Source: Achromobacter pestifer | Lineage (GTDB): Bacteria > Pseudomonadota > Gammaproteobacteria > Burkholderiales > Burkholderiaceae_B | Direction: 5' to 3' | DNA: 64,000 bases | Assembly: GCF_013267355.1 (NCBI RefSeq) | Contig: NZ_CP053985.1 | Location: 4,278,001-4,342,000 of the forward strand | In this document: in pieces, positions 51,033 to 60,644 of the stretch | How positions within the stretch are numbered: position 1 is the first letter of the stretch | Layout: every line of letters begins with the position of its first letter | Notes under the pieces: model-generated | The model's input: the letters and a program-made list of their open reading frames with translations, nothing else | The model's database searches: none | What the model was told of the DNA's origin: nothing | Translations under genes and position numbers: made by a program

Positions 51033-52592
51033 ATGAACGGCGCTGATAGTCTTTGCGATACCTTGCTGGCCAACGACGTGGATGTTTGCTTTGCAAACCC
51101 CGGCACATCCGAAATGCACTTTGTCGCGGCACTGGATCGCAAGCCGAAGATGCGTTGCGTGCTGGGCCTGTTCGAAGGCGTGGTGACGGGCGCTGCCGAC
51201 GGTTATGCGCGCATGGCCGACAAGCCTGCCGCCACCTTGCTGCACCTGGGTCCAGGGTTGGGCAACGGCCTGGCCAATTTGCACAACGCCAAGCGCGCCC
51301 GCACGCCCATGGTCAACGTGGTGGGCGACCACGCCACCTATCACGTCCAGTACGACGCGCCGCTGACCAGCGACGTCGAGGGCGTCGCGCGCCCGATGTC
51401 GCACTGGGTCAAGCGCACCACGAAGGCCGCCGACCTGTCCGCCGACGCGGCCGAGGCCGTGGGCGTGGCGCGCCGCTCGCCGGGCAACATCGCCACGCTG
51501 ATCCTGCCGGCCGACGCGGCCTGGACGGACCTGCCGGACAACGCCGGCGCGCCGGTGCTGGCCAAGAGCGAGGCCCTGGCCCAGACCTCGGCCGAGGCGG
51601 TGCGCGCGGCGGCCGCCGCGATCCGCTCGGGCGAAGTCACGACGCTGATGCTGGGCGGTTCCGCGCTGCGCGAGCGCGCGCTGAGCGCCGCTGGCCGCAT
51701 CGCGCGCGCCACCGGCGTGCGCCTGGTATCGGAAACCTCCAACCGCCGCATCGAGCGCGGCGGCTCGCGCACGCCGGTGGACCGCCTGCCGTATCCGATC
51801 GACCTGGCGGTGGCCAAGCTGAAGGACGTGCGCCATCTGGTGCTGGTGGGCGCGAAAGCGCCGGTCGGCTTCTTCGCCTATCCCGGCAAGCCCAGCCTGC
51901 TGGCGCCGCCCGACTGCAAGCAGGTGGTGCTGGGCACGCCCGAACAGGACCTGGCGCATGCGCTGGAGTGGCTGGCCGACGAGCTGGGCATTGCAAAGGA
52001 CGCGCCGCGATTGACCGCGGCCCCCGCCAGCTACGAGGTGCCGCAGTCCGGCAAGCTGACCGGCGCCGCCGTCAATATCCTGGTTGCGCATCATCTGCCG
52101 GAGCAGGCCATCGTCTGCGATGAGTCCATCACCCAGGGCCGCGAATTTCCCATCTATAGCGTCAGCAGCGCGCCGCACGATTGGCTGATGCTGACCGGAG
52201 GTGCCATCGGCATCGGCCTGCCCATGGCGACTGGCGCCGCGGTCGCCTGCCCGGACCGCAAGGTCGTTACCTTGCAGGCCGACGGCAGCGGCATGTACAC
52301 CTTGCAGGCGCTGTGGACGCAGGCGCGCGAGAACCTGGATTGCCTGACGGTGATCCTGGCCAATCGTTCCTACGCCACGCTGCACGGCGAAATGAAGAAC
52401 GTGGGCGTACAGGAGCCGGGCCGCAACGCCCGCCGCATGCTGGACCTGCAGGAGCCGCATTTGGAATGGACGCATCTGGCACGCGGCATGGGTGTGGAAG
52501 CGGTCAGCGTGGACACGGTGGAAGGCTTCGCGCGCGCGCTGCAGGAAGGTCTGAAGCGCCGCGGCCCGTTCCTGATCGAAGCGGTGATCTGA
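51033..52592 (+). CDS. Thiamine diphosphate-dependent enzyme, acetolactate synthase large subunit-like
   Basis: A 519-residue TPP enzyme. The N-terminal Pyr domain has CFANPGTSEMHFVAALD and LGLFEGVVTGAADGYARM, with the cofactor-activating glutamate at E48. The PP domain has QADGSGMYTLQALWTQARENLDCLTVILANRSY, the GDG-N-type Mg-TPP motif. It is shorter than acetolactate synthase and lacks its usual FAD-binding character, so a decarboxylase (benzoylformate- or oxalyl-type) is also possible. ATG 51033 has CAGGG upstream. The substrate is unknown. Confidence 0.86.
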   Translation: MNGADSLCDTLLANDVDVCFANPGTSEMHFVAALDRKPKMRCVLGLFEGVVTGAADGYARMADKPAATLLHLGPGLGNGLANLHNAKRARTPMVNVVGDHATYHVQYDAPLTSDVEGVARPMSHWVKRTTKAADLSADAAEAVGVARRSPGNIATLILPADAAWTDLPDNAGAPVLAKSEALAQTSAEAVRAAAAAIRSGEVTTLMLGGSALRERALSAAGRIARATGVRLVSETSNRRIERGGSRTPVDRLPYPIDLAVAKLKDVRHLVLVGAKAPVGFFAYPGKPSLLAPPDCKQVVLGTPEQDLAHALEWLADELGIAKDAPRLTAAPASYEVPQSGKLTGAAVNILVAHHLPEQAIVCDESITQGREFPIYSVSSAPHDWLMLTGGAIGIGLPMATGAAVACPDRKVVTLQADGSGMYTLQALWTQARENLDCLTVILANRSYATLHGEMKNVGVQEPGRNARRMLDLQEPHLEWTHLARGMGVEAVSVDTVEGFARALQEGLKRRGPFLIEAVI

Positions 52593-52606
52593 GCCGTTCT
52601 TGCGCC

Positions 52607-53563
52607 TCAGCCCAGGAAAAAGCCGGGCTGGGGCGCGGTGACGACGGCGCGGTACTCGTCGAGCAGCAGCTCGGCGTGCCGTGTCAGCGGCCGTATGCGC
52701 GAGCGCACGATGCGCGAGTGGATCAGCAGGCTGGGACGGAACGGTCGGACGACGAACTGTTCTTCGGGAAAAGGCACGATGGCTGCGGGCTCAACCAGGC
52801 CCACGCCCACGCCGGCGCGTATCAGCGCCAGTAGCGCCGCCGAGGAGGTAACCTCGACCGCCACGGGCATGTGCAAGCCCGCCTCGGAGAACGCGATCTC
52901 CAGGAAGCTGCCAAAATTCGTTTGGGGACCATACGACAGGAAGGTCTCGGATTTCAAATCCTGCGCCGTGACGTGATCCAGGCTGGCGTAGCGGTGGCCG
53001 CGGGCGGCGACGCAGACCAGGTGCTGCGGACCGAGATCCTCGTTGCGCGTGTCGGGCGAGGCGGTAATGTCGTGCACCAGCCCGAAATCCGCCTGTCCGT
53101 TCAGCACGCGGTCGACGACAGGCTGGTTGGCCAGAATTTCCAACGTGACGGTGATGCCGGGCTGGCGTTCGCGTAAGCGTTTGACGGCTTGGGGAATGAA
53201 GGTCGCTGCCTGCGTGGGTATGGCGGCCACGGTGACGTTGCCGTGGTCCGGATTGGCGAGGCTGCCGATCAGACGCTGTACCACGCCGTAGGACCCGTAG
53301 AGATGTTCCACGCTTTCCTGCAGCCGCAGCGCTTGCGGCGTCGGCACCAGACGCTGGTGCGCGCGTTCGAAGAGCAGCAGGCCGGTGTCGTCCTCGAGCT
53401 GGCGCAGCATCTTGCTCGCAGCGGACTGTGTCATGCCCAGCAGCTTGGCCGCGCGCGACACGGAGCCCGAAATCATGATGGCGTTGAATACCCCCAACTG
53501 CGCGAAGCTGGGTTCGCGCGGTTCGTGGGATCGGGCCAGTCCAAGATGCGAGCGAGGGCTCAT
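52607..53563 (-). CDS. LysR family transcriptional regulator
   Basis: A 318-residue LysR protein: HTH FAQLGVFNAIMISGSVSRAAKLLGMTQSAASKMLRQLEDDTGLLLFERAHQRLVPT (about residues 19-74) and an effector domain with LEILANQPVVDRVLNGQADFGLVHDI. ATG 53563 is preferred over TTG 53569. The gene is divergent from the PotD-like transporter operon, 110 bases apart, with an inverted repeat between. It also converges on the TPP enzyme gene. It is the likely regulator of the transporter-amidohydrolase operon. Confidence 0.88.
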   Translation of the reverse strand: MSPRSHLGLARSHEPREPSFAQLGVFNAIMISGSVSRAAKLLGMTQSAASKMLRQLEDDTGLLLFERAHQRLVPTPQALRLQESVEHLYGSYGVVQRLIGSLANPDHGNVTVAAIPTQAATFIPQAVKRLRERQPGITVTLEILANQPVVDRVLNGQADFGLVHDITASPDTRNEDLGPQHLVCVAARGHRYASLDHVTAQDLKSETFLSYGPQTNFGSFLEIAFSEAGLHMPVAVEVTSSAALLALIRAGVGVGLVEPAAIVPFPEEQFVVRPFRPSLLIHSRIVRSRIRPLTRHAELLLDEYRAVVTAPQPGFFLG

Positions 53564-53595
53564 GAGCAAGAGGGCCTAGGGGAAGTACGGATAGG

Positions 53596-53615
53596 TGCAA
53601 AGCTCATATATTGCA
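53596..53615. promoter_or_regulatory. Candidate LysR-type binding site
   Basis: TGCAA-AGCTCATATA-TTGCA, a 20-base inverted repeat with an AT-rich centre, in the 110-base gap between the LysR gene and the PotD-like gene. Its position suits the regulator's own site. Confidence 0.5.
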
Positions 53616-53673
53616 TGAAAGAAATGGCGCCGTCATCATGCCCGCTCCCCCAAGCTGAATCAGGAGCAAGCCG

Positions 53674-54795
53674 ATGAAGACGCCTTCGCAAGACCCTTGC
53701 CTGACCGATGCCGCGCGCCTCGCGCTAAGCGATCCCTCGCTGGACTCCGCGCGCCGCCGCCAATTGCTGGCGCTGCTGGGCGCCGCTGGCGTATCGGCCA
53801 TGTTGCCGCTGGGCCGCGCGCACGCCGATGCGGGCAAGATCGTCGTCTGCAATTGGGGCGGGGACGCTATCAAGCACCAGCCCACCGTGTGGGGCAAGCC
53901 CTTTGAAAAGGCGACCGGGACCAAGGTCGAATTCGATGGGACCGGACCGTCGTTCGGCAAGATCCGCACCATGGTGGAATCGAAGAACGTGGTGTGGGAC
54001 GTGTGCGATGCCAATCTGGCCGCGGCGCATTCGCTAGGCAAGCGCGGCTATCTTGAGCCCATCGACTACTCGATCGTGGATCGCGGCAAGGTGCGGCCCG
54101 GCTTTAGCAGCGAATACGGGGTCTCGCATTTCATCTACAGCTTTGTGCTGGCGTATGACAAGAAGGCCTTTGGCGATCGCGTGCCCCGAACCTGGGCCGA
54201 TTTCTGGAACACGAGGGATTTCCCTGGAACGCGCATCCTGCCGGATCGCGTACTGGCCTCGCTCGAGGCCGCGCTGATGGCGGATGGCGTGCCCGCGGAT
54301 GCGGCCAGGATCTATCCGATCGACGAGAAGCGCGCGCTGGACAAGATCGCCGCGATCAAGGAGCACGCGATCTTCTGGAAGACGGGGGCCGAGAGCCAGC
54401 AGTTGCTCCGGCAAGGCGAAGCCAGCATGGGGTTGGTGTGGCATACCCGCGCGACCGTGATGCGGCGGGAGCCCGGCTCGACCATCGATTTCACCTGGAA
54501 CCAGGGCATCCTGATTCCGGCAGGCTGGCTGGTGCCCAAAGGCAATCCGGCCGGGCGCAAGGTGTTCGACTTCATCGCCGCGACGCAATCGCCGGAGAGC
54601 CAGATAGAACTGTTGCGGCTGATGGGCAATGGTCCGGCGAACCCCGCCGCCAACGCGTTGGTGCCGCCGGAACTGCGCAAGGACAATCCCACTGACGACG
54701 ACAATTTCCGTCTGCAGCTCGTGGCGGATGCGACCTGGCATGGCGAGAACCAGGACCGCATCTACAACGAATACGTCAAAGTGATCACGGGCTGA
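53674..54795 (+). CDS. PotD-like ABC transporter substrate-binding protein
   Basis: A 373-residue exported protein with an extended N-terminus and an arginine-rich Tat-like signal (SARRRQLLALLGAAGVSAMLPLGRAHADA). The mature part has KIVVCNWGGDAIKHQPTVWGKPFEKATGTKVEF and is of the spermidine/putrescine-binding (PotD) fold, with WADFWNTRDFPGTRIL and MGLVWHTRATVMRREPGSTI. It would bind a polyamine-like or other small cation; the ligand is not certain. It is the first gene of a five-gene unit. Confidence 0.88.
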   Translation: MKTPSQDPCLTDAARLALSDPSLDSARRRQLLALLGAAGVSAMLPLGRAHADAGKIVVCNWGGDAIKHQPTVWGKPFEKATGTKVEFDGTGPSFGKIRTMVESKNVVWDVCDANLAAAHSLGKRGYLEPIDYSIVDRGKVRPGFSSEYGVSHFIYSFVLAYDKKAFGDRVPRTWADFWNTRDFPGTRILPDRVLASLEAALMADGVPADAARIYPIDEKRALDKIAAIKEHAIFWKTGAESQQLLRQGEASMGLVWHTRATVMRREPGSTIDFTWNQGILIPAGWLVPKGNPAGRKVFDFIAATQSPESQIELLRLMGNGPANPAANALVPPELRKDNPTDDDNFRLQLVADATWHGENQDRIYNEYVKVITG

Positions 54796-54804
54796 GCCGC
54801 CAGC

Positions 54805-56439
54805 ATGAACGCATACGCGGATATGGTGTTGCATGGCGGCCGCATCGCCACGCTGGATGGCGCCCTGGGCGTGGTGCAAGCGTTGGCGATACGGGATGGC
54901 TGCGTGGTCGGCGCGGGCACGGATGTTGATTGCCTGGCGCTGGCAGGACCGGGCACATCGAGGATAGACCTGGACGGCGCTTTCGCCATGCCGGGAATCA
55001 ACGACAGCCATTGCCACCCGGATGGGCAAGCGGTCAAGGCGGGACGATGGGACGATCTTTCCGGTATCAGTACGCTGCCCGCGCTGCTCCAGCGCATCGC
55101 GGCATTCCACCGCCGGACGTCCCCAGGCGCGTGGTATCTGGGCTTTCGTCTGGACGAGCATGATATCGGCGGCTACCCCTCGCGTGCGGCGCTGGACGCG
55201 GCGGCGCCGGGGCGGCCGGTGTTCCTGTTGCGCCGCGATGCGCAGGTAGGCGTGGCCAGCAAGACCGCGTTCGACGGATTGGCGGCCAGCGGCCTGTCGC
55301 GCCAGGTTCCGGACCATTGCCTGAATGCCGCCGAGGGCATGGCGCGCGGCCGCGGCGTGTTTGCGTTCACGACGCATATTGCGGCGGGTGATCGGATGGA
55401 GGACTACCTCGGGGGCTATCCCGCGATCTTCAGCGAGATGGCGAGGCTGGGCATCACCAGCGTGCACAATGCCCTGACCAGCGCTTTGGCGATGCAGGCC
55501 TATCGGCGCCTGCACGCGGCGGGAAGTTTGCCCGTGCGCGTGGGCATGATGCTCAACGGGCGTGACGAAGCGCTGGTGGAGGACGTGCTGGGATCTGGCA
55601 TGCGCTTCGGCTTTGGCGACGATCGCCTGCACCTGCTCGGTGTCGAGTATGGCTCCGACGGCAGCACCAGCGGCCGCACGGCCGCCTACTACCAGCCCTA
55701 TGCCGCCCAGGGCGGCGCGGAGGGGCCGCCGGAATTCGGCGATGTGAATTTTTCCGCGGAGGAACTCGCGTTCAAGGTGGGGCGGGTCATGGCCGCGGGG
55801 CTGCAAGCGGCCGCTACCGGCAACGGCGATCGCGGCATCGACTTCGCACTGGACGCGTTCGAAGAAGCGCTTGCCCTGCATCCCGAAGCAGTGCCGCCGC
55901 GCATAGAGCATTGCTGCTGCGCGCCGCCGCCCATCCAGGAACGCATGGCGAGACTGGGCGTGATCGACTCGTCCGCCGCGGGCTTCGCCTACAACCTGGG
56001 CGACGCCTACCTGCGCAACCGGCCTGCGTCCGACTGGCCATGGCTGTGGCCGCATCGCGACATGCTGGACCGGGGCGTGCTGGTTTGCGGGCATTCCGAT
56101 GCTCCCGTGTGCGACCGCAATCCCTTCCTGGGCATGTGGTCCATGGTGATGCGCAAGACGGCCTCGGGGGCCGAGATAGGCGCCGCTCAAGCGATCTCGG
56201 TGGATGAGGCCATGCGTTGCTACACCGTCAATCCCGCGCTGGCCGAAGGCCAGGGGGCAAGCAAGGGCACGCTGGCGCCGGGCAAGCTGGCCGACCTGAT
56301 CGTGCTGGATCGCGACCTGTACCGCATTCCGGCGGAGCAGATCCGCGATGCCGCGGTGCGCGCCACGCTGGTTGGCGGGCGCGCCGTGTTCCGTTCGCCG
56401 CTCGCGTCATGGGCGGATCAACTACCCGAGGAGGACTGA
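54805..56439 (+). CDS. Amidohydrolase family protein, YtcJ-like
   Basis: A 544-residue metal-dependent hydrolase of the amidohydrolase-3/YtcJ type. The N-terminal beta-sandwich has ADMVLHGGRIATLDGALG, and the barrel has PGINDSHCHPDGQAV (H-x-H like metal motif), HCCCAPPPIQERMARLGV (histidine ligand) and the late CGHSDAPVCDRNPFLGM (aspartate). The C-terminal KGTLAPGKLADLIVLDRDLYRIP is typical. It lies ten bases after the binding-protein gene, so it may process the imported compound. Substrate unknown. Confidence 0.88.
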   Translation: MNAYADMVLHGGRIATLDGALGVVQALAIRDGCVVGAGTDVDCLALAGPGTSRIDLDGAFAMPGINDSHCHPDGQAVKAGRWDDLSGISTLPALLQRIAAFHRRTSPGAWYLGFRLDEHDIGGYPSRAALDAAAPGRPVFLLRRDAQVGVASKTAFDGLAASGLSRQVPDHCLNAAEGMARGRGVFAFTTHIAAGDRMEDYLGGYPAIFSEMARLGITSVHNALTSALAMQAYRRLHAAGSLPVRVGMMLNGRDEALVEDVLGSGMRFGFGDDRLHLLGVEYGSDGSTSGRTAAYYQPYAAQGGAEGPPEFGDVNFSAEELAFKVGRVMAAGLQAAATGNGDRGIDFALDAFEEALALHPEAVPPRIEHCCCAPPPIQERMARLGVIDSSAAGFAYNLGDAYLRNRPASDWPWLWPHRDMLDRGVLVCGHSDAPVCDRNPFLGMWSMVMRKTASGAEIGAAQAISVDEAMRCYTVNPALAEGQGASKGTLAPGKLADLIVLDRDLYRIPAEQIRDAAVRATLVGGRAVFRSPLASWADQLPEED

Positions 56440-56443
56440 ACCC

Positions 56444-57271
56444 ATGCAGCGCTCGCTTCCCACAGTGCTGGTTCTGCCCGTGGTGTTGCTGGTCGGTGGC
56501 TTGTTCCTGCTGCCGGTCCTGCGCATCCTGGCGATCAGCTTCACCGAGCCCGTCGCGGGCATCGGCAATTACGTGGCGCTGTTCACGCAGCCGCTCTATC
56601 TGAAGATCATGGCGACCACGGCCAGGATATGCATCTGGACCACGGTCATCGCCCTGACGCTGGGCTACGCGGTGGCCTATGTCATGGCGAACGTGCCGGA
56701 GCACGTGCGCAGCTGGATGACGATATGCCTGTTGGTGCCGTTCTGGCTGTCGGTGCTGGTGCGCGCGTTCGCCTGGGTCCTGTTGCTGTCCAAGGAGGGC
56801 GCGGTCAACGCGACGCTGATGGCGCTGGGACTGGTCGACCGGCCGCTGGCGTTGTTGCGCAACGAGACTGGAGTACTGATCGGCATGGTGCACTACATGA
56901 TTCCCTATGCGGTGCTGCCGATGCTGACCAACATGCTGGGCATGGACCGGTCGCTGATGGCAGCGTCGCGCGCGCTGGGCGCCGGGCCGGTCCAGACCTT
57001 CCTGCGCGTGTACCTGCCGCTTTCCCTGCCGGGCGTGTTGGCGGCGGCGGTGCTGGTGTTCATTTTCTGCCTGGGATTCTTCATCACGCCGGCCCTGTTG
57101 GGCGGGGGAAAGACCGTGATGGTGGCGCAGTACATCGAGTTCGGCATCAGCGAAACCATGAACTGGGGGATCTCGACGGCGTTCGCCAGCGCCTTGCTGG
57201 TCACCGTGGTGCTGAGCTTGATCCTGATGTCGCGCTGTGTGCGCGTTCCTTCACTGTTCGGTGCGCCATGA
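56444..57271 (+). CDS. ABC transporter permease (PotB-like)
   Basis: A 275-residue permease with six helices. It opens LVLPVVLLVGGLFLLPVLRILAISFTEP, and has the EAA loop MDRSLMAASRALGAGPVQTFLRVYLPLSLPGVLAA, typical of PotB-type polyamine permeases. ATG 56444 has AGGAGG nine bases upstream and follows the amidohydrolase stop by four bases. The stop overlaps the next permease by four bases. Confidence 0.9.
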   Translation: MQRSLPTVLVLPVVLLVGGLFLLPVLRILAISFTEPVAGIGNYVALFTQPLYLKIMATTARICIWTTVIALTLGYAVAYVMANVPEHVRSWMTICLLVPFWLSVLVRAFAWVLLLSKEGAVNATLMALGLVDRPLALLRNETGVLIGMVHYMIPYAVLPMLTNMLGMDRSLMAASRALGAGPVQTFLRVYLPLSLPGVLAAAVLVFIFCLGFFITPALLGGGKTVMVAQYIEFGISETMNWGISTAFASALLVTVVLSLILMSRCVRVPSLFGAP

Positions 57272-58071
57272 GCATACGTCCTTCATGGTGGTTCGCGGCG
57301 GCGGCGTTGATCGCGGGGCTGGTGCTGGCGTACCTGTTTTTGCCGGCGCTGGTGGTGGTTCCCGTTTCCTTCACCGACCGAAGCTATCTGTCGTTTCCCG
57401 CGGAATCCTGGTCGCTGCAGCATTACAGGCAACTGGTGGAAAGCCCGGTCTGGCGCGACAGCCTGCTGCAGAGCGTCGCCGTATCGGCGGTTTCCACGCT
57501 CGCCGCCACCGCGCTGGGTTGCGCCGCCGCCATCGGCGCGTGGAAGCTGGGTGCGCGTCTGGGCGGCCTGGTTCGCATGCTTGCCCTGCTGCCGCTGATC
57601 GTGCCCACCATCGTGGGGGCGCTGGCGTACTACCGCCTGTACATCGATCTGGGCTTGCTCGATACCTATACCGGCGTGGTGCTGGCGCATGTCGTGGCCG
57701 CCACGCCCTTCGTGTTCGTGTCGGTGGGGTCGGCGCTGGCCAATTTCGATCCGCGCCTGGAACAGGCTGCCCGTTCCATGGGGGCGAGTCCCCTGCAAGT
57801 GCTGCGGCGCGTGACCTTGCCAGGCATCCGGCCCGGCATAGTCTCGGGCGCGATCTTCGCGTTCATCGTGTCCTGGGACGAACTGGTCGTGCTGCTTTTC
57901 ATCACCACGCGCAATGTCTATCTGCTGCCGCGCGCGATGTGGGACGGAATCAATGAGAACGTCGATCCCACGATAGCGGCCGTGGCGACTTTGATGATCT
58001 TGATCACCTTCATCTGCCTGTGCGTCGAGCGCTTGCTCGCGCACCGGAAAGGAAAGCGGGAGTCCACATGA
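57268..58071 (+). CDS. ABC transporter permease (PotC-like)
   Basis: A 267-residue permease with six helices. The first periplasmic part has VVVPVSFTDRSYLSFPAESWSLQHYRQLVE, usual in PotC-like proteins, and the EAA loop is LEQAARSMGASPLQVLRRVTLPGIRPGI. It pairs with the preceding permease (overlap ATGA) to form the heterodimeric channel. The C-terminal tail is basic. Confidence 0.9.
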   Translation: MSIRPSWWFAAAALIAGLVLAYLFLPALVVVPVSFTDRSYLSFPAESWSLQHYRQLVESPVWRDSLLQSVAVSAVSTLAATALGCAAAIGAWKLGARLGGLVRMLALLPLIVPTIVGALAYYRLYIDLGLLDTYTGVVLAHVVAATPFVFVSVGSALANFDPRLEQAARSMGASPLQVLRRVTLPGIRPGIVSGAIFAFIVSWDELVVLLFITTRNVYLLPRAMWDGINENVDPTIAAVATLMILITFICLCVERLLAHRKGKREST

Positions 58072-59171
58072 ATTCGTCTCTTTCTTCATCTGAGCCCTTG
58101 CTGCGCGTGCAGGGGTTGCGCAAGTTGTTCGGCGCCACGGTGGCGCTGGATGGCATCGATTTCTCGCTGGCTCCGGGGGAGTTCCTCACGCTGCTGGGGC
58201 CGTCGGGATCCGGCAAGACAACGACCCTGATGTCGATCGCGGGCTTTGTCGCGCCTAGCGCGGGCGAGATCTTCCACAGGGGCAAGCCGATCACGCGGCG
58301 CCAGCCTGAGGAGCGGGGCTTCGGCATGGTGTTCCAGGGCTATGCGCTGTTTCCCCATATGACGGTGGAACAGAATGTGAAGTTCCCCTTGTCGATACGC
58401 GGAGTATCCGGCGCCGAGGCGCGCAGCCGCGCCCGCGCGGCGTTGGAACAGGTTCAGCTCGGAGCCTATGCGGGAAGATATCCCAGGCAGCTTTCGGGCG
58501 GGCAGCAACAGCGCGTGGCCCTGGCGCGCGCACTGGTGTATCGGCCCGACGCGCTGTTGCTGGACGAACCGCTTTCCGCCTTGGACAAGAAGCTGCGCGC
58601 GGATCTGCAATGGGAACTGCGCAAACTGAACAAGGAGTCCGGCGCTTCGTTTCTGTACGTGACGCACGACCAGGAGGAGGCCTTGTCGATGTCGGACCGG
58701 ATTGTGATCTTCAACCAGGGCCGGATCGCGCAGATCGGCTCGCCTTCCGAACTATACGAGCGGCCGGCGAACCTGTTCGTGGCGGAGTTTCTGGGCCGCA
58801 GCAACGTGCTGGAGGGCACGGTGCGCTCGGTGGATCAGAACGGCGTGGCGGTGGATTACGAAGGCGGAACGATACCCGCGTGCGTCTCCAGCCGCGCCTT
58901 TGCCGCCGGCGACAGCGTGCGCCTGGTGGTACGGCCGCACAAGTTGCGCCTGGCGCCTGAGGGTCATCCGGGCCTGCAGGCCCGGGTCGAAGCGCTCAGC
59001 TATGCGGGCAACCTGCTCAACTACTTGTTGCGCACCCCCCGCGGTACGCCGCTGTATCTGGAGCTGGTGGCCGGCGCGCAGGGTCTTCCGGACTTGCGCC
59101 AGGGGGCCGACGTAAGGGTGGCGCTGGACGCCGCGGCCGTCAGCGTTCTGGACGCTGAGGAGCCGGTCTGA
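58068..59171 (+). CDS. ABC transporter ATP-binding protein (PotA-like)
   Basis: A 367-residue ABC ATPase: Walker A GPSGSGKTT, Q-loop MVFQGYALFPHMTVEQN, signature [16 protein letters not shown], Walker B LLLDEPLSALD, switch VTHDQEEAL and a C-terminal TOBE domain (about 270-365). This is the MalK/PotA-like architecture. The ATG overlaps the preceding permease stop. It completes the binding protein-amidohydrolase-permease-permease-ATPase unit. It converges with livF one base away. Confidence 0.93.
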   Translation: MNSSLSSSEPLLRVQGLRKLFGATVALDGIDFSLAPGEFLTLLGPSGSGKTTTLMSIAGFVAPSAGEIFHRGKPITRRQPEERGFGMVFQGYALFPHMTVEQNVKFPLSIRGVSGAEARSRARAALEQVQLGAYAGRYPRQLSGGQQQRVALARALVYRPDALLLDEPLSALDKKLRADLQWELRKLNKESGASFLYVTHDQEEALSMSDRIVIFNQGRIAQIGSPSELYERPANLFVAEFLGRSNVLEGTVRSVDQNGVAVDYEGGTIPACVSSRAFAAGDSVRLVVRPHKLRLAPEGHPGLQARVEALSYAGNLLNYLLRTPRGTPLYLELVAGAQGLPDLRQGADVRVALDAAAVSVLDAEEPV

Positions 59172-59172
59172 C

Positions 59173-59879
<707 letters not shown>

Positions 59880-59883
<4 letters not shown>

Positions 59884-60644
59884 ACGCTGGCTCCATGGCT
59901 GTCTTCGCCCAGGTAGGCGGTGCGCACGTCGGGGTTGGCGCGGATCTCGTCCGGCGTGCCGCTGGCGATGGCGGCGCCATTGACCATGACGGTAATGGTC
60001 TCGGCGACGCGGAAGACCGCGTCCATGTCGTGCTCCACCAGCAGGATGGCGTGGCCGGGCTTGAGCGTTTCCAGCAGATCCAGGATGCGGTCGGTTTCCT
60101 CGGGGCCCATGCCGGCCAGGGGCTCGTCCAGCAGCAGCACCTGCGGTTCGCCGGCAAGGCACATGGCGATCTCGAGCTGGCGCTTGCGGCCGTGCGGCAG
60201 CAGCCCGGCCTCGCGCGCGGCGTCGTCCGCCAGGCCGGTGCGTTCCAGCGCGTGGCGCGCAAGCTCCGCGCTGTGGCGGCATTCGGAGGCGGACCGCCAC
60301 CAGTGCCAGAAGCGCTGGCGGCGTGCCTGGGCGGCCAGCCTGCAGTTTTCGAACACGCTCAGCTCGGGAAAGATGGTGGACCGCTGGTAGCTGCGGCCCA
60401 GGCCGGCGCGCGCCCGGTCGGGCTGGCGCCAGGCCGTGATGTCACGGTTGCCCAGCATGACCTGGCCGCTGCTGGGCGCCAGTTCGCCCGACAGGATGTT
60501 GATCAGCGTGGACTTGCCCGCGCCGTTGGTGCCGATGACGGCGTGGACCTGGCCGCGCTGCAATTGCAGCGACACGCCGTTTACGGCCGTGAGGCCGCCG
60601 AAGCGGCGCGTGACGGCGCTTGCGGCAAGCAGGACGTCAGACAT
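59880..60644 (-). CDS. livG: Branched-chain amino acid-type ABC transporter ATP-binding protein LivG
   Basis: A 254-residue ABC ATPase: VTRRFGGLTAVNGVSL, Walker A GTNGAGKST, SYQRSTIFPELSVFEN, signature HGRKRQLEIAMCLAG (a LivG-type variant), Walker B LLLDEPLAGMGPEE and switch VEHDMDAVFRV. ATG 60644 removes a low-complexity extension of the open frame. It overlaps livM by eight bases. Its LivF partner follows with an ATGA overlap. Confidence 0.92.

Noticed and set aside
54034..56190. 718-codon open frame on the minus strand
   Set aside because: It lies opposite the PotD-like binder and the amidohydrolase, both with clear motifs. The translation is rich in Arg, His, Gln and Ala without any domain, the usual shadow of a high-GC gene.
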